Source: Betaproteobacteria bacterium HGW-Betaproteobacteria-4
GTDB lineage: Bacteria > Pseudomonadota > Gammaproteobacteria > Burkholderiales > Rhodocyclaceae
Assembly (NCBI GenBank): GCA_002840785.1
Contig: PHCH01000001.1
Coordinates: forward strand, 1 to 64,000
Reading direction: 5' to 3'
DNA: 64,000 nucleotides
In this document: in pieces, positions 7,616-15,010 of the stretch
Layout: every line of letters begins with the position of its first letter
Numbering within the stretch: the first letter of the stretch is position 1
Made by a program: the position numbers and the translations under genes
The notes under the pieces: generated by a model
What the model saw: the letters and a program-made list of their open reading frames with translations, nothing else
What the model was told of the DNA's origin: nothing
The model's database searches: none

Positions 7616-8364
7616 GCTATAGCGTTGACGCCATCTTGGAGTTGTACCGCAAGCACGTGCCCGTAGTTATGTCGCAGAAGACTGCTCAGGCTAGGTCGGT
7701 AGCGCTGAAGAAATTGGCCAGCGAAGTCTTCGGCGATGCGACGTTTAACGACGTAAAGACCGGCATCGGTATCGTCTCAGCCAAGTGGCTGACCGAGCGC
7801 CCGATGATCTTCAAGGGTAGCGTTGCGCAGGCGCACGGTCGCGTGAGCACATTTGTACCCGGCTTCGGCGTGAGCATCGCCGATGCCGTCAAGGCATCGT
7901 GCTCTGCATATCCCTTCTTTGAGCGCACGATCGTCCGGACCTCGATGGGCGAGGAGATCGAGTTGATAGACGGTGGCTACTGCGCGAACAACCCGACTTT
8001 GTACGCGATTGCGGATGCTGTGCAGGCTCTCAAGCGCGAGCGCAAGGATATCCGGCTGGTGAGCGTCGGCGTGGGCATCTACCCGGACCCTAAACCGGGC
8101 CTCCTGATGCGACTGGCGAAGAAGTATCTCGTCAGCGTCCAGTTGCTGCAGAAGACTCTGGAGATTAATACGCAGTCGATGGACCAGTTGCGCCAGATTC
8201 TGTTCCAAGACGTGCCGACCATCCGGATTAGCGACTCCTACGTTACCCCTGAAATGGCCACCGACCTGTTGGAGCACGACCTCAAGAAGCTGGGCATCCT
8301 GTTTCAACGCGGACGTGAGTCGTTTGCCTCGCGGGAGAAGCAGCTTCGCGAGTATTTGATGTAG
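7600..8364 (+). pseudogene. capV: CapV-like patatin phospholipase, N-terminally truncated CBASS effector
   Basis: The ORF matches the C-terminal two thirds of CBASS patatin effectors. CapV-type proteins degrade membrane phospholipids when bound by a cyclic dinucleotide. The catalytic-dyad Asp motif is present (IDGGYCANNPT), but the N-terminal GGGxRG and the GxSxG nucleophile-serine segment are absent. The reading frame is open back to about 7600 (residues FGELGYSVDAILELYRKH), where it meets the nitroreductase fragment. The only starts are internal, such as TTG 7636. Without the serine it cannot be an active lipase. It sits 15 bp before the CD-NTase, the standard capV-cdn order. Confidence 0.82.
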
Positions 8365-8379
8365 CCAAGGAAGAGATAG

Positions 8380-9273
8380 ATGCCAATACCAGAATCGCAA
8401 TTGGAAACGTGGTCGCACCAAGGGTCGATCACCCAGTCGAGCAACACCTACAACACGATCAAGAGCGTACTGGAAGCTAGCACCACACCTTACGCTAGCA
8501 AGAACTTCAAGGTGTTCCTCCAAGGCTCATACGGCAATGATACAAACATCTACGCCGAGAGCGACGTGGATCTCGTCATCCGGCTTGACGACTGCTTTCA
8601 GAGTGACCTTAGCGAACTGACAGAAGAGGAGAAAGCCGCATACAAGTCCGGGTTTCCTGACGCGACCTATACGTATGCCGACTTTAAGAAGGATGTTTTA
8701 TCGGTACTCACGCAGGCATACGGAGGGGCAGTCACAGCAGGCGATAAGGCTATTGCCATTGATGCCAATGGATCGCGTCGCAAAGCCGATGTGATTGTGG
8801 CCATCCAATTTCGGCGCTACTTCAAGTTCCGGTCATCAAGCGACTCAACGTATGTTGAAGGGATTTGCTTCTGGAACGGCAATGGAGACCGGATCGCGAA
8901 CTACCCGAAACAGCACTCGGCCAATCTGACAGCGAAGCACCAGAGTACTTCAAAGTGGTTCAAGCCGTTGGCTCGTGTGTTCAAAAACATGCGCAGTCGA
9001 ATGGTTGACGAAGGCTTGATCAAGCCCGGTGTGGCACCTTCGTACTATATCGAAGGCCTGCTCTACAACGTACCAAACGAGAAATTAACGTCCAGCTACC
9101 AAGACTGCGTGGTCAACGCTTTGAACTGGTACCGACAGGAGGCGTTGAAGACGGATCTTGTGTGTGCCAATGAACAGTATTACTTGCTACGTGACGGACA
9201 ACATACCTGCTGGAACCAAGCGAATTGCGACGCGTTTATTGAAGCTGCAGTTAGGTTGTGGAATGAGTGGTAA
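8380..9273 (+). CDS. CD-NTase (cGAS/DncV-like cyclic oligonucleotide synthase) of CBASS 1
   Basis: A 297-aa SMODS-type nucleotidyltransferase. The catalytic GS motif is at residues 49-50 (LQGSYGND), the metal-binding Asp pair at 62 and 64 (SDVDLVI) and the third Asp at 137 (RRKADVIV). The C-terminal half looks like the helical OAS-type lobe ([14 protein letters not shown]). CD-NTases make cyclic di- or trinucleotides upon phage infection and activate a neighbouring effector. Here the upstream effector, capV, is truncated. Short coding remnants follow immediately (for example a GTG ORF at 9275), so downstream accessory genes may have been lost too. The enzyme itself looks intact and could feed a signal to other effectors in the island. 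Confidence 0.88.
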   Translation: MPIPESQLETWSHQGSITQSSNTYNTIKSVLEASTTPYASKNFKVFLQGSYGNDTNIYAESDVDLVIRLDDCFQSDLSELTEEEKAAYKSGFPDATYTYADFKKDVLSVLTQAYGGAVTAGDKAIAIDANGSRRKADVIVAIQFRRYFKFRSSSDSTYVEGICFWNGNGDRIANYPKQHSANLTAKHQSTSKWFKPLARVFKNMRSRMVDEGLIKPGVAPSYYIEGLLYNVPNEKLTSSYQDCVVNALNWYRQEALKTDLVCANEQYYLLRDGQHTCWNQANCDAFIEAAVRLWNEW

Positions 9274-9596
9274 CGGTGGCAGAGCCCGTCATTCCAATCG
9301 CCGGCCTTGGTAGGTAACCGTATTTGAAGCTCAACTCCCCTGAAGGCAGCCGCCATGCTGGTACGACAGGGCTACTTTGCTAAGCAGACACTCGGATTTG
9401 TATGCGAAAGTCGTGGCAGTTCAGACGTCCTAGCCGTGGGGGCAGGACTGCCCATCCTGAAGGCGACTGTTATCTTCGGCTTCATGCCCTAATGTCGGAT
9501 AAACTCTGAACTTCTACCCATTATCAATATGTCGTGTGGCATTCTCGTCGCCAACTTCTCCGGTGGCTATTATCCGGGCTTTGTTACCAGAAACAG
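9274..9596. other. Gene-less stretch between CBASS 1 and the Panoptes pair
   Basis: About 320 bases separate the convergent genes. A 13-codon GTG ORF at 9275 and a 45-codon ORF at 9355-9492 are open, but neither has a recognisable motif or a convincing ribosome-binding site. They could be remnants of lost CBASS genes. I see no clear terminator or repeat. Confidence 0.5.
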
Positions 9597-10205
9597 TTAA
9601 TAATAAGAAACGTCAGTTGTGACTTCCTTGCTAAACTGCTGCAACCGAATTCTGCCGGTGGTCTTTCGGTCCGTATAATAACTTCCCGATAACTCTAGTC
9701 TAACGTTTCCTTTGATTTCCACGCGTCGTATATCAAAGAGAGTTGAGCCTGTGTAGGTATACCAATCAGGGTTTCTCGGAGTGACACGATGGACGTAATA
9801 TAATCTCGCCTGCCCACCTTCTGTGACTGGGGTCGACTCTAGAGTGATAGATTTTGATGTCGGGGTGTGCAAATCAATTTGTGTATAGCTCAGTGTTTGT
9901 CTAATTATTGCGCGCGTTACCAGTTTGGTTTCGCCGAATGTTATCTCACCCTCCCACGCACCATTTATATCTGGAAACAAGGAACCGTCAAATAAACTCA
10001 GTAAGGACCATATTTTACGAGATATAAAACTTGAGCTTACTGCAGTTATCAAAACCGCACTCACGGCGGAAGCAATTGTAAAAAGCTTGATTAGTGATGT
10101 CCCAGGCAAAAACCAGTCGATCATTGCATAGAGCGCGATACTGAAGGCAACTGTTACGCCGACCAATATCTTGATTAAAACAGAAATATTTATAATTCTG
10201 AACAT
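9597..10205 (-). CDS. optE: 2TM-beta-barrel effector of a Panoptes-type system (OptE-like)
   Basis: A 202-aa membrane protein with two predicted TM helices (about 8-29 and 37-58), followed by a beta-strand-rich domain (79-202) beginning DINGAWEGEITF. This is the S-2TM-beta architecture shared with the CBASS effector Cap15. In the Panoptes system such an effector is reported to be held inactive by the cyclic nucleotide made by its mCpol partner and to damage the inner membrane when that nucleotide is removed. ATG 10205 follows the mCpol stop after 1 nt; a TTG at 10214 would overlap it. It is visibly AT-rich compared with the surrounding region. The call rests on architecture and pairing; the barrel sequence is only distantly similar to the second effector at 10.9 kb. 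Confidence 0.82.
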   Translation of the reverse strand: MFRIINISVLIKILVGVTVAFSIALYAMIDWFLPGTSLIKLFTIASAVSAVLITAVSSSFISRKIWSLLSLFDGSLFPDINGAWEGEITFGETKLVTRAIIRQTLSYTQIDLHTPTSKSITLESTPVTEGGQARLYYVHRVTPRNPDWYTYTGSTLFDIRRVEIKGNVRLELSGSYYTDRKTTGRIRLQQFSKEVTTDVSYY

Positions 10206-10206
10206 A

Positions 10207-10575
10207 TCAACCAACTAGGTCTTTGTAGTTGTGAAGTTGTGCCTTGCCCGCGCTTTTGGCCGACATCAATGCGATGTACGATTCCCGCAAGGTACATCCC
10301 ACTCCTACCGAGAAGGTAGCGCACCCCTCTCCTAGTGCAGATATCTCCTTAAAGATATTCGACTCTGGAACTTTTAGATATTGTGCAAATCCCGCTACAC
10401 CATCCGCACCGCAGAATATTACGGTAAACCCAATACCTTTAAGGTAAGTGGAAATTAACTGCGTTGTCTTCCCCATTAAATCATTAAGATTTGCCAGCGA
10501 TTTTTCATCGTTATTTAGATAAAATCTGGTAATCCGCTGGCCTACATCGTCACCATCAATTGTAAGATATATCAT
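10207..10575 (-). CDS. optS: mCpol (minimal CRISPR polymerase) cyclic nucleotide synthase, OptS-like
   Basis: A 122-aa single-domain Palm polymerase resembling the Cas10/GGDEF Palm. The metal-binding segment TIDGDDVGQRI is at residues 5-15. The second motif CGADG is at 55-59, where Cas10 has GGDD. The FSVGVG strand is at 89-94 and the nucleotide-binding AKSAGK at 106-111. mCpol proteins paired with 2TM-beta effectors form the Panoptes system, in which mCpol makes a decoy cyclic dinucleotide that keeps the effector off. I chose ATG 10575 over TTG 10584 because the family begins right at this strand. The effector gene follows by 1 nt. The GADG motif differs from GGDD but keeps the Asp, so activity is likely but unproven. 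Confidence 0.85.
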   Translation of the reverse strand: MIYLTIDGDDVGQRITRFYLNNDEKSLANLNDLMGKTTQLISTYLKGIGFTVIFCGADGVAGFAQYLKVPESNIFKEISALGEGCATFSVGVGCTLRESYIALMSAKSAGKAQLHNYKDLVG

Positions 10576-10871
10576 CTCAAACAAACCATCTCGCTGTTAG
10601 TGATTGCGTTGCAACAGGCAGGCGTATTAGGAAGGTGAGTGAATCAGAGAAAGGCGTATTCCCGTGAGGATGTCGCCGCTCAGTATTTGCCGTCATTCGA
10701 GTGTCCAGAGTTATGGGGAAGTCTAGCCGGCGACTTACGGCCGCAGGGATGCATACCAAGTAACTGCTTTCTGGCATCATGTCAAATGAGTGCTTTCAAA
10801 CAGAAATGGACGCTCATGAAGTTTAAACGAGTGCTGGCTCAAAAGACGAAACCTTCTCGACAGGGGAAACT

Positions 10872-11510
10872 TTGGCTTCTAATCACGAATATGCAGTCAT
10901 AGGCCATAGCCGTGCAACGGTGGGGCGCTTCCTCGGCGTCGGCGCCGGACTGGCGAGCTCAGGTCTCGCCCTCCTAATCGCCAGTGCGATCACCTACGCA
11001 GAGCGTTGGGGCTTCCTCCACGCGCGCGCCTATTGGACTCTGCCTCTCACTGCTACGATTTTCTACACGCTTGGACACCTCGCGTTCGACAAATGGGCGT
11101 GGCGGACCTGGTTGGTGCATTTCGTCCTCGATATCCCTGATCTGCGCGGCAAGTGGGATTGCATCGGCGAGACTATCGATTCCGCCACTGGCGGGGTCGA
11201 ATATAACTGGACCGCAGAGGTAACCATTTCTCAGGGGTGGGAGAAAATTAGAATCTACTCCGAGACAAAGCACTCCCGCTCGCGCAGCGTCGCTGCCTCT
11301 ATCCTGGTCGAGGAAGAGGTGGGCTATATCTTAATGTATAGCTACCGCAACGAACCCCGGCCCGGGGAGCCCGAACTCAAAGCGCATTTCGGTTATGCCG
11401 AATGGCATATTTCCCGAGACGGATCCACAGCCGAAGCAACTTATTTCAACGGTGGAGGCCGCTACACCGGCGGCTGCATGAAACTAACAAGGAAGACACG
11501 TGGCAACTGA
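10872..11510 (+). CDS. cap15: Cap15-like 2TM-beta CBASS effector
   Basis: A 212-aa membrane protein with TM helices at about 20-42 and 53-72 and a beta-rich cytoplasmic domain from ~86 beginning DIPDLRGKWDCIGE. This fits the S-2TM-beta (Cap15) family. Cap15 binds a cyclic dinucleotide through its small beta-barrel, oligomerises and disrupts the inner membrane. The start is TTG, supported by an AGGGG site 7 nt upstream and by the position of the first TM helix. The CD-NTase gene overlaps its 3' end by 11 nt, so the two form a two-gene type I CBASS operon. It is transcribed divergently from the Panoptes pair across a ~290-bp spacer. Confidence 0.85.
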   Translation: MASNHEYAVIGHSRATVGRFLGVGAGLASSGLALLIASAITYAERWGFLHARAYWTLPLTATIFYTLGHLAFDKWAWRTWLVHFVLDIPDLRGKWDCIGETIDSATGGVEYNWTAEVTISQGWEKIRIYSETKHSRSRSVAASILVEEEVGYILMYSYRNEPRPGEPELKAHFGYAEWHISRDGSTAEATYFNGGGRYTGGCMKLTRKTRGN

Positions 11511-12606
11511 TTTTTCCAGCCGTCTCAGCAGGGTTAATGCGCGCCGCAACGGTACGGGCGTCGCTGTACTCAACAAGAGTTTCTCGTTCAGCGAAGACAG
11601 TTCACTTCTGGACTCAGTAACCCAGGGCTACCAGAACAAGACCAAGTCGAAGAGCTTCCAATATGCGCTGGTATCCATGCAGGAAGTGGATGCGAAGTAC
11701 ACCGCCATCAGTTTTAGGGAGGCTGAACGGGTCGCAAAACAGCTCGACTCAGGGCTCTTGAGAAATGGAAAAGTCGTAACGGTCGAATTGCAAGGCTCGT
11801 TACCGTTGAACGTGCATCTGCGACGAGTGAGCGATGTGGACATGCTCGTTTGGCCATTAAATTTCTTTGTGTATGACATTTATGGTGTGGCCGCGTCCAG
11901 TTATACGGCCAGCGCGAGCAATGCTGTTTCCGAAATTAGCACCTTGCGTTCTGATTCCTGCTCTGTCCTTCGTTCCGCCTTCCCTGCTGCCAGGGTGGAT
12001 GATTCTGGGGCGAAATGCATCAGGATGTCCGAAGGCTCGCTGCTCCGTGAGATTGATGTGGTTCCGTCCGTGTTGTATAGGGCCGAGGCCTATCAGCGTT
12101 CTAGTAATGACGACGACAGGGGTGTGCAGATCTACGACAAGAAGAAATACGCGCTAGTCACTAACTTCCCCTTTAAGGTGCGAGCGTTGATCAATGCGAA
12201 AGAGGCCCGCACGGGAGGTGGTTGTAAGAAGGCAATTCGCCTGCTCAAGAACATGAAGGAGGATGCTGATTCGGCCATCGCGCTGTCCAGTTTCGACATC
12301 ATGTCATTAGTCTATGCGATGCAGGATTTCGACCTGGTTCATCAGTCCTACTACGAGGGGAGAATCGTCGCATCGTTGCAGAACTGGTTCTTTACCTTGG
12401 CGCACAACGAGAGTCAGTTGCGAACGCTTGATGCCGTGGATGGAAGCCGAAAGATCGTGCAGTCGGCAGCCGATGTCGTGGCGGTGGCGCAGATGTCTGA
12501 GGAACTGAACATGCTGGTCCTGCGTATCGCACAAGAGTTGCAGCCCGACGTCCCAACCAGTTATCCAGCATGGCGGGCCAAGGTTGAAAGCGAACTCTTG
12601 ATCTAG
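11500..12606 (+). CDS. CD-NTase of CBASS 2
   Basis: A 368-aa SMODS/CD-NTase. The catalytic GS is at residues 99-100 (ELQGSLPLN), the metal Asp pair at 112 and 114 (SDVDMLVW) and the third Asp at 186 (REIDVVPS). The C-terminal half is helical. All catalytic residues are present, so it should make a cyclic oligonucleotide that activates the upstream Cap15-type effector. The start is GTG with AAGGAAG just before it, inside the cap15 3' end. It is only distantly similar to the CD-NTase at 8.4 kb (shared GS/DxD pattern, little else), so the two probably belong to different clades and make different signals. Confidence 0.86.
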   Translation: MATDFSSRLSRVNARRNGTGVAVLNKSFSFSEDSSLLDSVTQGYQNKTKSKSFQYALVSMQEVDAKYTAISFREAERVAKQLDSGLLRNGKVVTVELQGSLPLNVHLRRVSDVDMLVWPLNFFVYDIYGVAASSYTASASNAVSEISTLRSDSCSVLRSAFPAARVDDSGAKCIRMSEGSLLREIDVVPSVLYRAEAYQRSSNDDDRGVQIYDKKKYALVTNFPFKVRALINAKEARTGGGCKKAIRLLKNMKEDADSAIALSSFDIMSLVYAMQDFDLVHQSYYEGRIVASLQNWFFTLAHNESQLRTLDAVDGSRKIVQSAADVVAVAQMSEELNMLVLRIAQELQPDVPTSYPAWRAKVESELLI

Positions 12607-12836
12607 GCCACACTGCCAGGTTAGACGCGTCCGCAACGGCTCAAGGTTGTGTAAGTTCGTCGGTTCGGGAAGTTGTCTTTGAGCGCAGATTCCCACCCGC
12701 CGGCAGGTAAGCAATTCATTGCAGCCTAACGCACTGCAATTGACGAACGTCCGGTTAGGCCGATTTCCCGTCCCACGCCTTCTGTGGCCGGACAAGTCTA
12801 CGCTTCGTGTTCGCCGGTCAGGTCTCGAATTTACCC

Positions 12837-14183
12837 TCACACTTCCTTCGAAAGACGTAAAAACTCAATCAACTGCTTAGATGGCAGTGGCCGGCTAAAG
12901 TAGTACCCCTGCATTTCATTGCACCCAAGCTGTCTGGGGATAGCAACCTGATGGTCGGACTCTACGCCTTCAGCTATCAACTGAAGATTGAAATTCTTGG
13001 CAATACCAACAATCGCCTGAATGATGGCAAATGAATCGCTGAATCTATTAAGGTCACGCACAAACGACTGGTCGATCTTGATCCGACTGACTGAGAAACG
13101 ACGAAGGTAATTTAGGGACGAATAGCGAGTCCCAAAGTCGTCGATCGAAATATTTACGCCGGTCCCACGAAGATGTTTGACCCTTGCAACGATGTTTTCG
13201 ACGTCCTTCATAAGGAGACTTTCGGTAATTTCGATCTCGAGTAACTCCGGGGCAATCTGGAATTCATCCAGAGGGAGTCGAATTCGTTCCAGAAGATCGG
13301 CACGATCAAACTCTCGGGCCGATAGATTAACGCCCAATCTGAGTTCTCCGAACCCTTCTTCCTTCAGGCGCACTAATTGCGCGCAAGCCTCGCGCAGGAC
13401 CCAGTCACTGATGGTGATGATCAGCCCGGTGTCTTCAGCAATAGGGATAAAAACATCTGGGCTAATCATGCCCGCGCTAGGATGGCGCCAACGAATCAGT
13501 GCTTCGACCCCGACGACCTTTTCACATTCGGCATCAATCTGTGGTTGGAAATATAGCTCAAACTGATTTCCTTCCTTTACAGCCTTCCGTAGATCGTTTT
13601 CTATGGACAAGCGATCAAGGTGGGCCGTATGCATATCAGGCAGAAAAGCGGAGTAGCCGTTTTTTCCCTGTGCTTTGACTTGGTACATCGCCATGTCTGC
13701 GCAGCGAATCAATTCTTCGGCGTTCGTACTGTTGTCAGGATAGACCGCTATGCCAATGCTGGTTGTCGCCAGAAATTGAGTTTCGCCAAGCAGGAATGGC
13801 CAGCGCAGTTCCTCAATGATTTTGTCGGCAACGACGTACGCATCTTCTATATTGCCGATGTTCGGCAGCAATGCAGTAAATTCATCACCACCTTGGCGCG
13901 CCAGCGTGTCGCCCGTGCGCAAACAACCACGGACGCGAGCAGCAAATTTCCGAAGCAACAGATCTCCAACTTGATGGCCATAGGTGTCGTTGACCAGCTT
14001 GAATCGATCAATGTCCAGGAACATCACGGCAAGCTTTTCCTTGCGTCTCGCGGCTTGCACAATGGCCATTTCGAGGCGGTCCACGAAGAGTATTCGATTG
14101 GGCAGCTTGGTCAGAAGGTCATGAAATGCCTGGAAGGTAATCGTTTCTTCCGCTTTCTTGCGTTCCGAAATATCGCGAGCCAC
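12837..14183 (-). CDS. GGDEF-EAL part of a split REC-PAS-GGDEF-EAL protein
   Basis: This frame encodes a GGDEF domain (residues ~15-175, intact GGDEF active site in RQGGDEF) and an EAL domain (~190-445). The EAL domain has VEALIRW, NLSAREF, EIEITESLL, the DDFGT loop, KIDQSFV and AEGVES, so both c-di-GMP synthesis and hydrolysis motifs are intact. The ORF begins at a GTG within the linker MARDISERKKAEE, normally the end of a PAS/PAC domain. The frame stays open upstream into PAC sequence that continues the REC-PAS ORF, shifted by one base. It was therefore one gene (about 720 aa) now interrupted by a frameshift or a sequencing indel. Confidence 0.85.
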   Translation of the reverse strand: MARDISERKKAEETITFQAFHDLLTKLPNRILFVDRLEMAIVQAARRKEKLAVMFLDIDRFKLVNDTYGHQVGDLLLRKFAARVRGCLRTGDTLARQGGDEFTALLPNIGNIEDAYVVADKIIEELRWPFLLGETQFLATTSIGIAVYPDNSTNAEELIRCADMAMYQVKAQGKNGYSAFLPDMHTAHLDRLSIENDLRKAVKEGNQFELYFQPQIDAECEKVVGVEALIRWRHPSAGMISPDVFIPIAEDTGLIITISDWVLREACAQLVRLKEEGFGELRLGVNLSAREFDRADLLERIRLPLDEFQIAPELLEIEITESLLMKDVENIVARVKHLRGTGVNISIDDFGTRYSSLNYLRRFSVSRIKIDQSFVRDLNRFSDSFAIIQAIVGIAKNFNLQLIAEGVESDHQVAIPRQLGCNEMQGYYFSRPLPSKQLIEFLRLSKEV

Positions 14184-15007
14184 TCCCGATGTGCCCAGGA
14201 AGATTTCTGAAGCTCCGCCGGGCGTCGCTTCGAGACCCCTTGCGAACTCAAAATGGCAGTCATGACCTGACCGCCACTGGCGCGCGGCATGGAAGGCTTG
14301 CGCTTGAAGCGCACTTCAAGGTTGCTCGTGGCGCGTTCGCCAACCCGCCTTTCGTTGAAGGCATATTGCACATGCTCGTGGTCACGCGGATCGACGACAC
14401 TCGTGTAGCTTTTTCCCAGCAACTCTTCCGGCACATAGCCCAGCAAGCCGCTGACTCGCCCGTTGATGAAGGTGAATCGGCCTTCACGATCGAGGGTAAA
14501 GATCATGTCGGGCGACTGCTCGACAAGGAATCGGTGCAGCCGCTCAGAATGCTGGAGCTGAGCGGAGACGAGTGCGAGTTCCTGGTCGCGCAGCCGATTG
14601 GCCAAGGCCCGGCCAACAGCGATGATCATGTCGTTGGGGTCGCAATCCTTGCGCAGGAACTCGAAGGCCCGATGACGCAGGGCATGGATTGCCGAGTTTA
14701 TCGACTTGTCTGCGCTGAAGATGATCACCGAGGTGTTGATATTGTGGGTGCTCATCCACTCCATGATCTCCAGGCCGGAGATGTCGGGAAGCATCAGGTC
14801 CAGGATGACCAGATCGGTCCGTCCCTCCTTGAGGATGGCAATAGCCTCCTGCCCGGTACTTGCCTCGCTGATCGAGCGCTGCTCACTCGCGAGCAATTCC
14901 ATGTAGGCCCGGCGAAAGCGCGGCTCGTCATCAACAATCAGAACGTTCTGGCTCGTCTGTATCGTTGGCACATTGGCGAGATCATAAAGCGCGGTGATGG
15001 CGTTCAT
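14111..15007 (-). CDS. REC-PAS part of the same split response regulator
   Basis: Residues ~20-135 form a receiver domain: the acidic pair is in LIVDDEPRF, the phospho-acceptor Asp in LVILDLMLPD, then Ser in IIFSADKS and Lys in LRKDCDP. A PAS domain follows (~165-280, FTLDREGRFTFINGRVSGLLG). After about residue 255 the sequence becomes non-homologous and Arg/Lys-rich because the frame shifts; the true continuation (HFEFARG...FLGTSGVARDI) is in the next frame and leads into the GGDEF-EAL ORF. It directly follows the sensor-kinase gene (4-bp gap), so kinase and regulator are a likely cognate pair. Confidence 0.82.
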   Translation of the reverse strand: MNAITALYDLANVPTIQTSQNVLIVDDEPRFRRAYMELLASEQRSISEASTGQEAIAILKEGRTDLVILDLMLPDISGLEIMEWMSTHNINTSVIIFSADKSINSAIHALRHRAFEFLRKDCDPNDMIIAVGRALANRLRDQELALVSAQLQHSERLHRFLVEQSPDMIFTLDREGRFTFINGRVSGLLGYVPEELLGKSYTSVVDPRDHEHVQYAFNERRVGERATSNLEVRFKRKPSMPRASGGQVMTAILSSQGVSKRRPAELQKSSWAHREWLAIFRNARKRKKRLPSRHFMTF

Positions 15008-15010
15008 GCG

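Larger units (their letters stand above)
3139..12606. mobile_element. Integrative element / defence island at tRNA-Pro (right end not defined)
   Basis: The gene order tRNA-Pro, short direct repeats, XRE regulator, Xis-like gene, tyrosine integrase, small accessory ORFs, H-NS-like silencer and defence genes is typical of a tRNA-targeted genomic island. Base composition varies strongly inside it: the mCpol/2TM-beta pair is visibly AT-rich. I looked for a second copy of the tRNA 3' end (attR) by eye and found none, so the right boundary is provisional. It is set where chromosomal-style signalling genes resume after the second CD-NTase. The element may be decayed or extend further. Confidence 0.55.

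Noticed and set aside
9355-9492. 45-codon ORF between CBASS 1 and the Panoptes pair
   Set aside because: Open frame only; no recognisable motif and no convincing ribosome-binding site. It may be chance or a remnant of a lost gene.
10639-10902. 87-codon ORF on the plus strand upstream of the Cap15-like gene
   Set aside because: It begins at a GTG, overlaps the start of the Cap15-like gene, has no motif, and lies in the control region between two divergent operons.
12607-12836. attR copy of the tRNA-Pro 3' end after CBASS 2
   Set aside because: I searched this interval and other gene boundaries by eye for the T-loop/acceptor sequence and found no duplicate; the right end of the element remains undefined.
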